Source: Actinosynnema pretiosum (GTDB taxonomy: Bacteria; Actinomycetota; Actinomycetes; Mycobacteriales; Pseudonocardiaceae). From it: 64,000 bases of DNA. Positions 1-7,631 of the stretch are shown here, in pieces; the stretch's first letter is position 1, and each line of letters opens with the position of its first letter. The notes beneath the pieces are model-generated. The model was not told the origin of the DNA. It worked only from the letters and a program-made list of their open reading frames with translations, and searched no databases. The stretch is taken from positions 785,080 through 849,079 of the forward strand of contig NZ_JAMTCF010000001.1 of NCBI RefSeq assembly GCF_024171695.1. Reading direction: 5' to 3'. Both the position numbers and the translations under genes were made by a program.

Positions 1-2
1 AC

Positions 3-80
3 GCGCTCGGGGTGGACTTCCGGGACATGAAGGCGACCGTGACGGACGTGGACCTGATCAAGGTCAAGCGGAAGCGGTAG
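3..80 (+). CDS. 3' end of a truncated gene
   Basis: Only the last 25 codons lie in the window, ending at a TAG. The visible tail is polar and finishes in a basic KVKRKR stretch. No family can be named from so little. Third-position GC is typical of the host chromosome. Confidence 0.5.
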   Translation, partial: ALGVDFRDMKATVTDVDLIKVKRKR

Positions 81-182
81 CGGTAGCAGCGGCGGTAGCG
101 GGGGTAGGAGCGGGAACGGGGTTGTGGGGCGCGACCCCGGTGGGCGCCGGGGTCGCGCGGGCGGGGTGGGGACCGTGCGAGG

Positions 183-893
183 TCACCAGGGCAGCGGTGT
201 GCCGTCCCAGGAGTGGAAGCCGCCGGTGGGGCCGTCCTGGTCGAGCAGGGCCAGGCGGACCGCGCCCGCCGCGCCCTCTGCCGGGTCGCCGCCGAGTTCG
301 GCGGCTCGGGCGTTGAGGTCGGTCGCGCGCAGGCCTGGGGCCAGGGCGTTGACCTTGAACGGGTCGCCGAGGGACTGGGCGTAGAGCGCGGTCAGGGCGT
401 TCAGCGCGGTCTTCGCGGAGCGGTAGGCCGCCGCCGCGCCCCGGTAGGCGCCCATGCCCGCCGGGTCGGCGGACGCGGTGAGCGAGGCGGTTCCGCTGGA
501 GATGTTCACGATGCGCGGGGCGCTGGAGCGGCGCAGTGCGGGCAGGAACGCGTTGGTGACGGCGACCACGGCGAACACGTTGGTCTCGTAGACGCGGCGG
601 AGGGTTTCGGGGGTGGTTTCCTCGGCGGTGGCGCCCTCGTCGGAGATGCCCGCGTTGTTGATCAGGACGTCCAGGTGGTCGGTGGTGGCTGCGGCTGCGG
701 CGATGGACGACGGGTCGGTGACGTCCAGGAGCAGGGGGTGGGCGTTCGGGCCGATGGCGGCTGCGGCCTCGGCGCCGCGCTCGGGGTCGCGGGAGCCGAT
801 GAGGACGGTGTGGCCGAGGGCCGCGAGCTGCTGGGCGATGTGGCGGCCGATGCCCTTGTTGGCCCCGGTGACCAGGGCGGTGGGGGTGTTCAC
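183..893 (-). CDS. SDR-family NAD(P)-dependent oxidoreductase
   Basis: A 236-residue classical short-chain dehydrogenase. The Rossmann motif TGANKGIG is at residues 9-16, the NNAG motif follows the fourth strand, and the catalytic serine and YxxxK pair (YRSAK) lie near residue 150. The long open frame upstream is a shadow. I chose the GTG at 893 because the SDR fold begins immediately after it. It is divergent from the MmyB-type regulator at 1038, which probably controls it. The substrate cannot be told from sequence; SDRs next to such regulators often act on small carbonyl compounds. The same gene pair recurs at 52,250-54,171. Confidence 0.85.
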   Translation of the reverse strand: MNTPTALVTGANKGIGRHIAQQLAALGHTVLIGSRDPERGAEAAAAIGPNAHPLLLDVTDPSSIAAAAATTDHLDVLINNAGISDEGATAEETTPETLRRVYETNVFAVVAVTNAFLPALRRSSAPRIVNISSGTASLTASADPAGMGAYRGAAAAYRSAKTALNALTALYAQSLGDPFKVNALAPGLRATDLNARAAELGGDPAEGAAGAVRLALLDQDGPTGGFHSWDGTPLPW

Positions 894-1037
894 GGGGATG
901 ACGGTGCCTCGGGTGGGGGCGGGCAGCCAGGGACGAGGTGTACCAGGGAGGGTGAGGGCTGGGCTGGCGACCGGGGTTGAGCTGGCGAATGGGGCTGGGC
1001 TGGCGACTGGGGCTGGTTCGGGGGCGGGAGGTGTTCG

Positions 1038-1892
1038 GTGGCGCGGGTGGAGTTGGCGAGGTTCCTGCGGGAGCGGCGGGAAGGGGTGGCGCCGGAGGCG
1101 GTGGGGTTGTTCGGCGGGGGTGTGCGGCGGACGCCGGGGCTGCGCCGGGAGGAGGTGGCGCGGCTGGCGAGCGTGTCGGTGGACTACTACGTGCGGATGG
1201 AGCAGGCGCGGGGGTCGCGGCCGTCGGCCGGGGTGCTGGAGGGGGTGAGCGGGGCTCTGCGGTTGTCGGCGGCCGAGCGCAGGCACCTGTTCCGGTTGGC
1301 GGGGGTGGCCGCGCCTGCGGCGGGTGGGCCGGTGCGGGTGGTGAGGCCGCACGTGGCGGCGTTGCTGGAGCGGGTCGGTGGGGTGGCGGCGCTGGTCACG
1401 GACGCGACGTACGAGGTGGTGGCGGCCAACTCGGTGGCGTGCGCGGTGTTCGGCGGGTGGCCGGGGAACCTGGCCAGGGCTCGGTTCCTCGGGGATGGGG
1501 GTGAGGGTGGGGGCGGCGGGATGACTGAGGTCAGCGGGGGTGAGGAGTTCGGGGCGATCGTGGTGGCGCGGCTGCGGCGGGCTTCGGCGCGGTACCCCGG
1601 TGACGCGCGGCTCTCCGGGCTGCTGGGCGAGCTGCGGGCGGGGAGCGCGGAGTTCCGGGCGGTGTGGGACAGCAATCCGGTGCGGGAGGCGGGGCATCGG
1701 CGGAAGGTCGTGGCGCATCCCGAGGTCGGGGAGCTGCGGGTGGCGTGCGACGTGCTGGAGGTGCCGGAGGACGACCAGCAGGTCGTGTTCGTGACGGCCG
1801 ATCCGGGGAGCGCTTCGGAGGCTGCCCTTCGGGAGTTGGCAGGACGGGGTGCGGGTGGACGGGGTGTGAGCGGGCGGGGTGCGGGTGGGTGA
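1038..1892 (+). CDS. XRE-family regulator with MmyB-like ligand-binding domain
   Basis: A 284-residue protein. Residues 1-75 form an XRE helix-turn-helix with the motif LRREEVARLASVSVDYYVR typical of this group. Residues about 105-265 match the MmyB-like ligand-binding domain (conserved NSNPV-like and HPEVGELRV segments). The last 20 residues are glycine- and arginine-rich low complexity. It starts with GTG. Divergent from the SDR gene at 183-893, so repression or activation of that gene through the 144-bp gap between them is the simplest model. A homologue in the same arrangement lies at 53,293. Confidence 0.85.
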   Translation: MARVELARFLRERREGVAPEAVGLFGGGVRRTPGLRREEVARLASVSVDYYVRMEQARGSRPSAGVLEGVSGALRLSAAERRHLFRLAGVAAPAAGGPVRVVRPHVAALLERVGGVAALVTDATYEVVAANSVACAVFGGWPGNLARARFLGDGGEGGGGGMTEVSGGEEFGAIVVARLRRASARYPGDARLSGLLGELRAGSAEFRAVWDSNPVREAGHRRKVVAHPEVGELRVACDVLEVPEDDQQVVFVTADPGSASEAALRELAGRGAGGRGVSGRGAGG

Positions 1893-1903
1893 GACCACCG
1901 GCG

Positions 1904-1933
1904 GCGCGGGCGCGATGACGGTCGCGCCCGCGC
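1904..1933. terminator. Strong GC-rich hairpin between convergent genes
   Basis: Perfect 12-bp inverted repeat (1904-1915 and 1922-1933) with a 6-base loop, followed by TTCTCC on the plus strand. It lies between the regulator (plus) and the secreted-protein gene (minus), so it could terminate both. Confidence 0.6.
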
Positions 1934-1998
1934 TTCTCCACCGGGTGGTCGTGCGCCGGGCCCGATGAGCGTGGGCGACCGGGTCCGGCGAGCGCGGG

Positions 1999-2619
1999 TC
2001 AGACGATCGTGGTCGTGGTGATCACCGGGTTCGGGTCGGGGTAGCAGGCCGCCGGGACGCTCACGTCGAGCAGCACGCGCACGATCGCCGTCGCGGTCAG
2101 GCCTGGGTCGGTGTAGCCGGTGCCGTAGAGGGTGGTGCTCGCGGTGGTGCCCGGCGCGCCCGCGACCACGTTCAGGGTGATGGTCGGCAGCTCGAACGAC
2201 GCGCCGCCGTTCACCGGGCCGGACGCGGTCAGGGTGGCCACGCCGCCGGAGACGGACAGGGCGGTCGTGCCGACGTTCACGCCGCCCGACAGGGAGCCCG
2301 ACGCGAAGGTGGTGTTCGCCGGGATCGGGACCTTGAAGGTCAGGTTCTGGACCCGGCGCAGGGTGAAGCCGCCGACCGACGCGGGCGCGGTGGCGGCGTC
2401 CGGGTCGACCACGATCGCGAACGTGCTGCCCGAGGCGGCGGTCGCGGGCGCGGAGACGTCGGCGGGCTGGGTGAGCGTGAAGTCCTGGGTGCCGAAGGGG
2501 GTGTTGGCGCGGCAGGCGTAGGCGACGGTGGTGGGCGTGGCGCTCGCGGCGGGTGCGAGCGCCAGTGCGGGGAGGGCGGCCAGGAGGGCGGTCGCGGCAC
2601 GGCGCAGGGTGGGCTTCAT
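1999..2619 (-). CDS. Secreted protein with Sec signal peptide, unknown function
   Basis: A 206-residue protein starting at ATG 2619 behind a GAGAGA-type ribosome site. Residues 1-28 are a classical Sec signal (basic MKPTLRR, an alanine/leucine core, an AxA cleavage site after ASA). The mature part is threonine-, valine- and glycine-rich with many alternating beta segments and two cysteines, suggesting an extracellular beta-sandwich. No catalytic motif is visible. Actinomycetes carry many secreted proteins of this appearance; I do not assign a family. Convergent with the regulator at 1038. Confidence 0.75.
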   Translation of the reverse strand: MKPTLRRAATALLAALPALALAPAASATPTTVAYACRANTPFGTQDFTLTQPADVSAPATAASGSTFAIVVDPDAATAPASVGGFTLRRVQNLTFKVPIPANTTFASGSLSGGVNVGTTALSVSGGVATLTASGPVNGGASFELPTITLNVVAGAPGTTASTTLYGTGYTDPGLTATAIVRVLLDVSVPAACYPDPNPVITTTTIV

Positions 2620-2912
2620 GGGTCTCTCTCCTCGTCCGGTCGGTGGTGTGCGGGGCCGCGCGGCCCAACCATGGTTGCTCCGGGTGGGCGTGGTGGACAA
2701 GGGGTGGGGGTTCGGGTGGAAAGCGCCTTCCCCGGCGGGTGGGAGCCCACCGTCAGCGGGGGCTGCTCCGAACGGGCCACCGGGTGGCGGCGGGTGGCGC
2801 GGTGGGCCACCCGTGCGGCCCAGCGGTGGACGCGGGCAGGGGTCGGGCGGGGGTGGGCGGACTTCGGGCGGGTGGACTCGGATTCCTCCTTGCGCCAAGG
2901 TGGAAAACGTAG
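2620..2912. other. Intergenic region, no gene seen
   Basis: A GC-rich stretch between the secreted-protein gene and rbsD. The frames open here have no plausible start or protein character. It must hold the promoters for the two divergent genes; only the LacI-type operator just downstream can be pointed to with any confidence. Confidence 0.4.
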
Positions 2913-2926
2913 TGTTAGCGTTCACA
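2913..2926. promoter_or_regulatory. LacI-family-type operator upstream of rbsD
   Basis: TGTTAGCGTTCACA matches the TGTTAGCG-CTAACA layout of LacI-family sugar-repressor operators and is palindromic at 10 of 14 positions around a central CG. It ends 36 bp before the rbsD start, which suits repression. No LacI-family gene lies nearby in the window, so the repressor would act in trans. Confidence 0.5.
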
Positions 2927-2962
2927 TTGGTCCGTTCGCACCACCTCCGGGAGGCCGCCCAG

Positions 2963-3379
2963 ATGCTCCGCTACCCGCTGCTGCACCCGCCCCTGCTCGC
3001 CGTGCTCGCCGCGTCCGGCCACGGCAGCAAGGTGCTGATCGCCGACTCGAACTACGCCCACCGCACCAACGTCCACCCCGCCGCCGAGGTCGTGCACCTG
3101 AACCTGACGCCGGGGCTGCTGACCGTGGACCAGGTGCTCGCCCCGGTGCTCTCGGCGATCCCGGTCGAGGCGGCGCACACCATGCGGCCCGACGAGGGCG
3201 GCACGCCGGAGGTGTGGGCGGACTACGAGCGGCTGCTCGGGCCGGACCTGCCGCTCCAGCCGTTGGGGAGGCGGGACTTCTACGAGACCTGCAAGTCGTC
3301 CGACCTCGCGGTGTGCGTGGCGACCGGGGACACCCGGCTGTACGCGAACGTGCTGCTGACGATCGGGTTCGTGGCGTAG
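2963..3379 (+). CDS. rbsD: RbsD/FucU-family sugar mutarotase (D-ribose pyranase)
   Basis: A 138-residue protein of normal family length. It shows the RbsD/FucU hallmarks: an early HPPLLAVLAASGHGSKVLIADSN segment with the catalytic histidine, and YANVLLTIG near the C terminus. Family members interconvert pyranose and furanose, or anomeric, forms of ribose or fucose to feed a kinase. The start is ATG 2963 with CGGGAGG upstream, although the frame is open for 145 codons before it. No transporter or kinase gene accompanies it here, so it is an orphan. FucU-type specificity is possible. Confidence 0.85.
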   Translation: MLRYPLLHPPLLAVLAASGHGSKVLIADSNYAHRTNVHPAAEVVHLNLTPGLLTVDQVLAPVLSAIPVEAAHTMRPDEGGTPEVWADYERLLGPDLPLQPLGRRDFYETCKSSDLAVCVATGDTRLYANVLLTIGFVA

Positions 3380-3500
3380 CGGCAAGGGGCGCGGGGACCG
3401 GGTCCGTGCCGTAGCGGCAGGGATCGTGGGGACCAGGTCCGTGCCGTAGCGGCAAGGGGCGTGGCGGCCGGGTCCGTGGCGTAGCGGTAGCGGCGAGGGG
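3376..3500. repeat. 35-bp tandem repeat starting inside the rbsD stop region
   Basis: Three copies with a 35-bp period (3376-3410, 3411-3445, 3446-3480) and a partial fourth to 3500. Each begins GTAGCGGCA or close to it and ends GGGTCCGTGCC or a variant. The first copy includes the last bases of rbsD, so the array seems to have arisen by duplication of the gene's 3' end. Confidence 0.85.
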
Positions 3501-3607
3501 CGGGGGCCTTTGCGCGTCCTTGGGCTGGTGTTGGCGGGGCGTTGACCGGCCGTCCGGGTTACCTACTTGTGGGGGCTGGCGGGTCGGCGGCGAGGCTGGT
3601 TGCTTGG

Positions 3608-3643
3608 AACGCGGGGCCCCACCCTGCACCGGGGTCCCGCGTT
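3608..3643 (+). promoter_or_regulatory. Leader hairpin upstream of the snapalysin gene
   Basis: Arms 3608-3620 and 3631-3643 pair over 12-13 bp with a 10-base loop, and a short T-run follows. It lies only 25 bp before the snapalysin start and just upstream of its ACGAGG ribosome site. It looks like an intrinsic terminator inside a 5' leader, so attenuation or protection of the mRNA end are both possible. Confidence 0.5.
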
Positions 3644-3668
3644 TTCCCTGTGACACGAGGAGACGACC

Positions 3669-4220
3669 ATGCTCGTGCGAAAGGTCGCGCGTGCCGTTGT
3701 TGCCGCGCTCGGTCTGCTGCTGCCGCTCGCGGTGGTGGCGCCGGTGGCGTCGGCGGAACCGGTGGCGCTGGCGCGCACCCTGTACTACGACACCAGCCAG
3801 GCCCAGGAGTTCGCCGCCGACTGGGACGTGGCCGCCGCGAACTGGAACAAGTCGGTGAGCAACGTCAAGCTGGCGAAGCGCACGTCGACGTCCGGCGTGA
3901 ACATCCGGATCTACGCGGACAACGGCTGGCCGCGCGCCTACCCCGGCACGCTGGGGAACGGGACGGTCTACATGGGGCGCGAGGCGGTGAACCAGGGCTA
4001 CTACCGGCCCAGGATCGCGACCCACGAGATCGGGCACCTGCTCGGGCTGCCCGACCGGCGGACCGGGTTGTGCTCGGACCTGATGTCGGGGTCGAGCGCG
4101 CCGGTGGCCTGCAAGAACGACCTGCCCAGCGCGGCCGAGAAGGCCGAGGTGGACCGGAGGTTCAGCGGGTCCGCGGTGACGGGCGCGAAGGCGGTCGCCG
4201 AGGCGAGTTACGTGTACTGA
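3669..4220 (+). CDS. snpA: Snapalysin-type (M7) secreted zinc metalloprotease
   Basis: A 183-residue precursor. Residues 1-29 form a Sec signal (MLVRKVARA, hydrophobic core, ending ASA). The zinc site HEIGHLLGLPD is at residues 119-129: H119, E120, H123 and D129 fit the HExxHxxGxxD pattern of snapalysin. Two cysteines in the segment after the zinc site could form the disulfide known in this family. Snapalysins are small neutral proteases of Streptomyces and relatives. The usual divergent LysR regulator is missing; the neighbour is a TetR gene in convergent orientation that more likely serves the exporter beyond it. Start ATG 3669 behind ACGAGG. Confidence 0.92.
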   Translation: MLVRKVARAVVAALGLLLPLAVVAPVASAEPVALARTLYYDTSQAQEFAADWDVAAANWNKSVSNVKLAKRTSTSGVNIRIYADNGWPRAYPGTLGNGTVYMGREAVNQGYYRPRIATHEIGHLLGLPDRRTGLCSDLMSGSSAPVACKNDLPSAAEKAEVDRRFSGSAVTGAKAVAEASYVY

Positions 4221-4221
4221 G

Positions 4222-4287
4222 CCCGCTGCGGGAAACGCAGCGGGGTGACGAGGAGCGGGTTCGGCGTGCGCGCCGGGCCCGCTCCTC
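4222..4287. terminator. Two successive hairpins between convergent snpA and tetR genes
   Basis: First hairpin: 9-bp arms at 4222-4230 and 4236-4244 with a GGAAA loop. Second: 10-bp arms at 4250-4259 and 4278-4287. They fill the gap between the two stop codons and probably act as a terminator pair. Confidence 0.65.
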
Positions 4288-4291
4288 CCGT

Positions 4292-4864
4292 TCAGGACCA
4301 GGCTTTGAGCAGGAGCTCGGCGTGCGCGTCGAGCAGTTCGGGGGAGAACTCGTCGTCCACTTCGAGGACGCGGGTGAGGATCGGGCCGACGAGCTGGGCG
4401 GCGGCGAGCGCGGGGGTCGGCATCGCGGGGGCGGTGGGGCGGACCCGGCGCAGGACCTCGCCGGTCGCGGTGCTGACGACGTCGGCCTCGCGGACGAGGT
4501 CGCGGACGGCCGGGTCGTGCTGGGCCTCGCCGAGCAGGGCGCGGTAGGCGAGCCCGGCGGGTGAGGTGGTGAGGAAGCGGCCGAGGGCGTCCAGGTAGGA
4601 GACGAGTTCGGCGCGGGCGGTGGGGAGGGGGGTGGCGACCAGCTCCTCGCGGACGTCCTCCAGGCAGGCCTCGACCAGGATCTCGGCCTTGGTGGCCCAC
4701 CAGCGGTAGACGGTCTGCCTGCCGACCCCGGCGCGTTCGGCGATGCCCTTCATGGTCATGGCCGCGTACCCGACCTCGACCAGCAGGTCGTCGGCGGCTT
4801 CGAGCACCGCCCTGCGCGCGACGTCGCTGCGAGGCCTGCCGGGGCCGGCTGAGTCTTGTGCCAC
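4292..4864 (-). CDS. TetR/AcrR-family transcriptional repressor
   Basis: A 190-residue protein with the TetR helix-turn-helix at residues 15-62 (MTMKGIAERAGVGRQTVYRW segment). The C-terminal part resembles the TetR_C domain with conserved LYRALLGEAQ-like and VGPIL segments. Start GTG 4864. It is divergent from the MFS exporter, and the shared 105-bp gap holds two copies of one palindrome (4878-4894 and 4926-4942), the classic layout for autoregulation plus control of an efflux pump. The inducer is unknown. Confidence 0.9.
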   Translation of the reverse strand: MAQDSAGPGRPRSDVARRAVLEAADDLLVEVGYAAMTMKGIAERAGVGRQTVYRWWATKAEILVEACLEDVREELVATPLPTARAELVSYLDALGRFLTTSPAGLAYRALLGEAQHDPAVRDLVREADVVSTATGEVLRRVRPTAPAMPTPALAAAQLVGPILTRVLEVDDEFSPELLDAHAELLLKAWS

Positions 4865-4877
4865 GGGTGGAGTTTAG

Positions 4878-4894
4878 CGAGACATGGTGTCTCG
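4878..4894. promoter_or_regulatory. TetR operator copy 1
   Basis: Perfect 7-bp inverted repeat CGAGACA-TGG-TGTCTCG, 13 bp upstream of the tetR start codon. Binding here would block tetR itself. Confidence 0.7.
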
Positions 4895-4925
4895 GAACTG
4901 TGGTAGCGTCCGCTGCGCCCAAATA

Positions 4926-4942
4926 CGAGACAGGGTGACTCG
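4926..4942. promoter_or_regulatory. TetR operator copy 2
   Basis: CGAGACA-GGG-TGACTCG, the same palindrome with one mismatch, 48 bp from copy 1. It is placed to control the MFS exporter promoter. Confidence 0.65.
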
Positions 4943-4969
4943 ATTTTGAGGGCGCTGGAGGGATCAACC

Positions 4970-6349
4970 ATGTGCTCCGCCTGCGGCACGCCCGGACACG
5001 TCGTCGAGGGTGGGGACCCGGCTGAGGTCCCCGGCGGACCCCTGGGCGGGACGGTGGGTGGGGCAGGTGGGGCAGTAGGTGGGGCAGTAGGTGGGGCAGT
5101 AGGTGGGGCAGTAGAAGGAAAAGCGGTGCGCGTGGCGCGGTTCGCGGCGTTGCGGAACCGGGATTGTCGGCCTTACCTGTTCGGCACGGGGTTGGCGATG
5201 ATGGCCGACAACATCGAGCACGTCATCACCTATTGGGTGTTGTGGGAGCGCTTCCACTCCCCCGCGCTCACCGGGTTCCAGGTGATCAGCCACTGGGTGC
5301 CGTTCCTGCTGCTGTCGGTGTGGTTCGGCGGGCTCGCGGATCGGTACGACTGCCGGAGGCTCATCCAGGCCGCGCAGGGGTTGTTCATGTTCGTGTCCGC
5401 CGCCTGGGGGGTGCTGTTCCTGACGGGGGCGTTGCAGGTGTGGCACGCGTGCGTGCTGCTGGTGCTGCACGGGTGCGCGGGGGCGATGTGGGGGCCCGGT
5501 GAGCAGATGCTGCTGCACGACTTCGTGTCGCGGGAGGAGCTGCCCAGCGCGGTTCGGCTGAACGCCACGTTCCGGAGCCTCGGGGTGCTGTTCGGGCCGG
5601 TGGTCGGGTCGGCGCTGCTGCTGGGGCTCGGGCCAACGTGGGGGATCTTCGCGAACATCGCCTTCTACCTGCCGCTGACGCTGTTCCTGTTCCGGACGCG
5701 GTTCACCGGGCACCTGCGGGAGGGCGGGCGGAAGGCCCGCGTGGGGATCAAGGACGCGGTTCGGGTGCTGCGGGACGTGCGTGGCGACCGGACGTTGGTG
5801 AGCATGATCGCGTTGGCGGGGTTGGGGTCGTTCCTGGTGGGGGCCTCGATGCAGTCGGCGATGCCGGTGTTCGCGCACGATCTGGGGGCCGGGTCGGCGG
5901 GGGTGGCGTACGGGGTGCTGCTGTTCGCCAACGGGGCAGGCGGGGTGATCGGCGGGCTGGTGCTGGAGGCCACCGGGTGGGTGCGGCCGAAGGTCGGGGC
6001 GGCGATCGTGGCGACCGGGGTGTACGGGGTGACCACGGTGGTGTTCGCGCTGTCCGGGAACTACGGGGTGGCGGTGGTCGCGCTGGTGGTGGGCGGGGTG
6101 GCGAACCTGGCGTCGATGTCGATCACGCAGACGGTGGTGCAGCTGCTCGCGCCCGCTGCGGACCGGGGGCGGGTGATCGGGTTGTACAACGTGTCGGCGG
6201 GCGGGTTGAAGGCTGGTAGCGGGTTCACGGTGGGGTTGTTGGGGGCCGTGGTGGGGCTGCACTGGTCGTTGGCGGTCAGCGCGGGGGTGCTGGTGGTGGG
6301 CGCTGGGGCGGTTGCGGCGCACGCGTTCCGGGGGCGGGTGGCGGGTTAG
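4970..6349 (+). CDS. Major facilitator superfamily exporter (EntS/MFS_3-like)
   Basis: A membrane transporter with about 12 hydrophobic segments and the MFS motif GGLADRYDCRR after the second helix. The PGEQMLLHDFVSREELPSA region is typical of the MFS_3/enterobactin-exporter group, which usually exports small molecules or siderophores. The start is ambiguous. ATG 4970 has a good GGAGGG site and adds a 52-residue tail that includes four GGAV repeats. GTG 5126 has its own GAAGGA site and gives a standard 407-residue transporter. The divergent TetR gene and paired operators suggest ligand-induced expression. Confidence 0.85.
   Translation: MCSACGTPGHVVEGGDPAEVPGGPLGGTVGGAGGAVGGAVGGAVGGAVEGKAVRVARFAALRNRDCRPYLFGTGLAMMADNIEHVITYWVLWERFHSPALTGFQVISHWVPFLLLSVWFGGLADRYDCRRLIQAAQGLFMFVSAAWGVLFLTGALQVWHACVLLVLHGCAGAMWGPGEQMLLHDFVSREELPSAVRLNATFRSLGVLFGPVVGSALLLGLGPTWGIFANIAFYLPLTLFLFRTRFTGHLREGGRKARVGIKDAVRVLRDVRGDRTLVSMIALAGLGSFLVGASMQSAMPVFAHDLGAGSAGVAYGVLLFANGAGGVIGGLVLEATGWVRPKVGAAIVATGVYGVTTVVFALSGNYGVAVVALVVGGVANLASMSITQTVVQLLAPAADRGRVIGLYNVSAGGLKAGSGFTVGLLGAVVGLHWSLAVSAGVLVVGAGAVAAHAFRGRVAG
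5066..5113 (+). repeat. 12-bp tandem repeat at the 5' end of the exporter gene
   Basis: Four perfect copies of GGTGGGGCAGTA with a degenerate copy just before them. If translated they encode GGAV repeats in frame; if the GTG at 5126 is the true start they sit directly upstream of the ribosome site. Either way, copy-number change would not break the frame. Confidence 0.85.
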
Positions 6350-6360
6350 GGCCTGGTCGG

Positions 6361-6819
6361 TCAGGTCGTCTTTTTGAGGGTCTTCATGTTCTGGTGGGAG
6401 ATGATCCGGTTGACGGCTTTGAGGGTGCTGAGCTTGTTCATGATGAAGCCCTCGTAGGCGGCGCTGTCCTTGACGTTGACGCGGAGGTAGTAGTCGGGGA
6501 GGCCGAAGAGCCTGAGGACCTCGGTGACCTCGTCGTAGGAGGTGATCGCGGCCTCGAAGTCGACGACGGTCTGGCGGTCGTTGAACGTGATCTCGACGGC
6601 GACGACTACCTCGAACGGGCGTCCTGCGGCGGTGGGATCCAGGACGGCTCGGTAACCGGCGATGACGCCGTCGCGCTCCAGGCGCTGGACCCGGCGCAGG
6701 CAGGGGGCCGGGGTGAGGCCTACGCGGCGGGCCAGCTCGGTGTTGCTGAGCCTGCCGTCCTCGGAGAGTTGCAACAGGATTGCTCGATCTGTGTCGTCCA
6801 GTTTGGGTTTGTTGCTCAT
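6361..6819 (-). CDS. Lrp/AsnC-family transcriptional regulator
   Basis: A 152-residue protein. The N-terminal helix-turn-helix (LDDTDRAILLQLSEDGRLSN segment, then RRVGLTPAPCLRRVQRLE) and the C-terminal RAM/AsnC ligand domain (residues about 70-145) are both clear. The frame is open further upstream but ATG 6819 starts the conserved fold. Divergent from azlCD with only 62 bp between the starts. In many bacteria Lrp-type regulators control azlCD in response to branched-chain amino acids, so it probably senses one of them. Confidence 0.9.
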   Translation of the reverse strand: MSNKPKLDDTDRAILLQLSEDGRLSNTELARRVGLTPAPCLRRVQRLERDGVIAGYRAVLDPTAAGRPFEVVVAVEITFNDRQTVVDFEAAITSYDEVTEVLRLFGLPDYYLRVNVKDSAAYEGFIMNKLSTLKAVNRIISHQNMKTLKKTT

Positions 6820-6881
6820 TTGGCGATTATAGGGCGACGTGGAGCAATCCAAGCGGGGGTTCGGGGACATAAAGTTGTGGC

Positions 6882-7631
6882 ATGTCAGTTTCTTCCCCTG
6901 CCGCTGTTGAGGGCCATGAGGATCACGTGGGCCTCGTGGAGAGCGGTGGTGTGTCGCGCGGGCTTCGGGACATGCTCCCGGCGGCGCTCGGCGCGGTGCC
7001 GCTTGGGCTTGCGTTCGGTGTTCTTGTCACCCACACGGGGCTCGCCTGGTGGTGGGGGACGGTGTTCGCCTCGGTGGTGTTCGCCGGGTCGTTCGAGTTC
7101 CTGCTGCTGGGGCTGGTGATGGCGGTGGCGCCGTTGTCGCAGATCGCGGTGACGGCGTTCCTGGTGAACTTCCGGCACGTGTTCTACGCGCTGTCGTTTC
7201 CGCTGCACCGGGTTCGGGGGGCGGGGGCGAAGGTGTACAGCACGTTCGCGTTGACGGACGAGGCTTGGGCGTTGACCGCGTCACCTGGGGCTCGGGGGTG
7301 GAGCCGGGGGCGGATCCTGGCGATCCAGGGCGGGTTCCACGTGGTGTGGGTCGCGAGCGTGACGGCGGGTGGGCTGGTCGGGAACCTGGTGCCGGAGGGT
7401 GTGCACGGGCTGGGGTTCGCGTTGACCGCGTTGTTCTTGGTGCTGGGGATCGACGCCTACCGGGTGCGGCGGAGGTTGCCCGCGCCGATCGCGGCGGTGG
7501 TGTGCGCGGTGGTGGCGGGGGCGTTGTTCGGCGAGGGGATGTTGGTGGGGGCGATGGGGTTGTTCACGGGGTATTTGGTGGTGACGTTCCTGGTGGAGCG
7601 GCGGAGGGGGCTGAGGGGGCGTCGTGCCTGA
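6882..7631 (+). CDS. azlC: AzlC-family branched-chain amino acid permease subunit
   Basis: A 249-residue membrane protein. It carries the family signature GLAFGVLVTHTGL, the FAGSFEFLLLGL helix and the NFRHVFYALSF segment characteristic of AzlC. About six or more transmembrane helices are visible. AzlC works with AzlD to export branched-chain amino acids or analogues. It overlaps azlD by 8 bp, indicating coupled translation, and is divergent from an Lrp-type regulator. Confidence 0.92.
   Translation: MSVSSPAAVEGHEDHVGLVESGGVSRGLRDMLPAALGAVPLGLAFGVLVTHTGLAWWWGTVFASVVFAGSFEFLLLGLVMAVAPLSQIAVTAFLVNFRHVFYALSFPLHRVRGAGAKVYSTFALTDEAWALTASPGARGWSRGRILAIQGGFHVVWVASVTAGGLVGNLVPEGVHGLGFALTALFLVLGIDAYRVRRRLPAPIAAVVCAVVAGALFGEGMLVGAMGLFTGYLVVTFLVERRRGLRGRRA

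Noticed and set aside
183..1898. Minus-strand open frame of 571 codons covering the regulator gene
   Set aside because: Only the part after 893 matches an SDR protein; the rest is a proline/arginine/histidine-rich shadow of the plus-strand regulator.
2922..4967. Minus-strand 681-codon open frame
   Set aside because: Composition is arginine/proline shadow of rbsD, snpA and intergenic DNA; the real genes here are on the other strand or in another frame.
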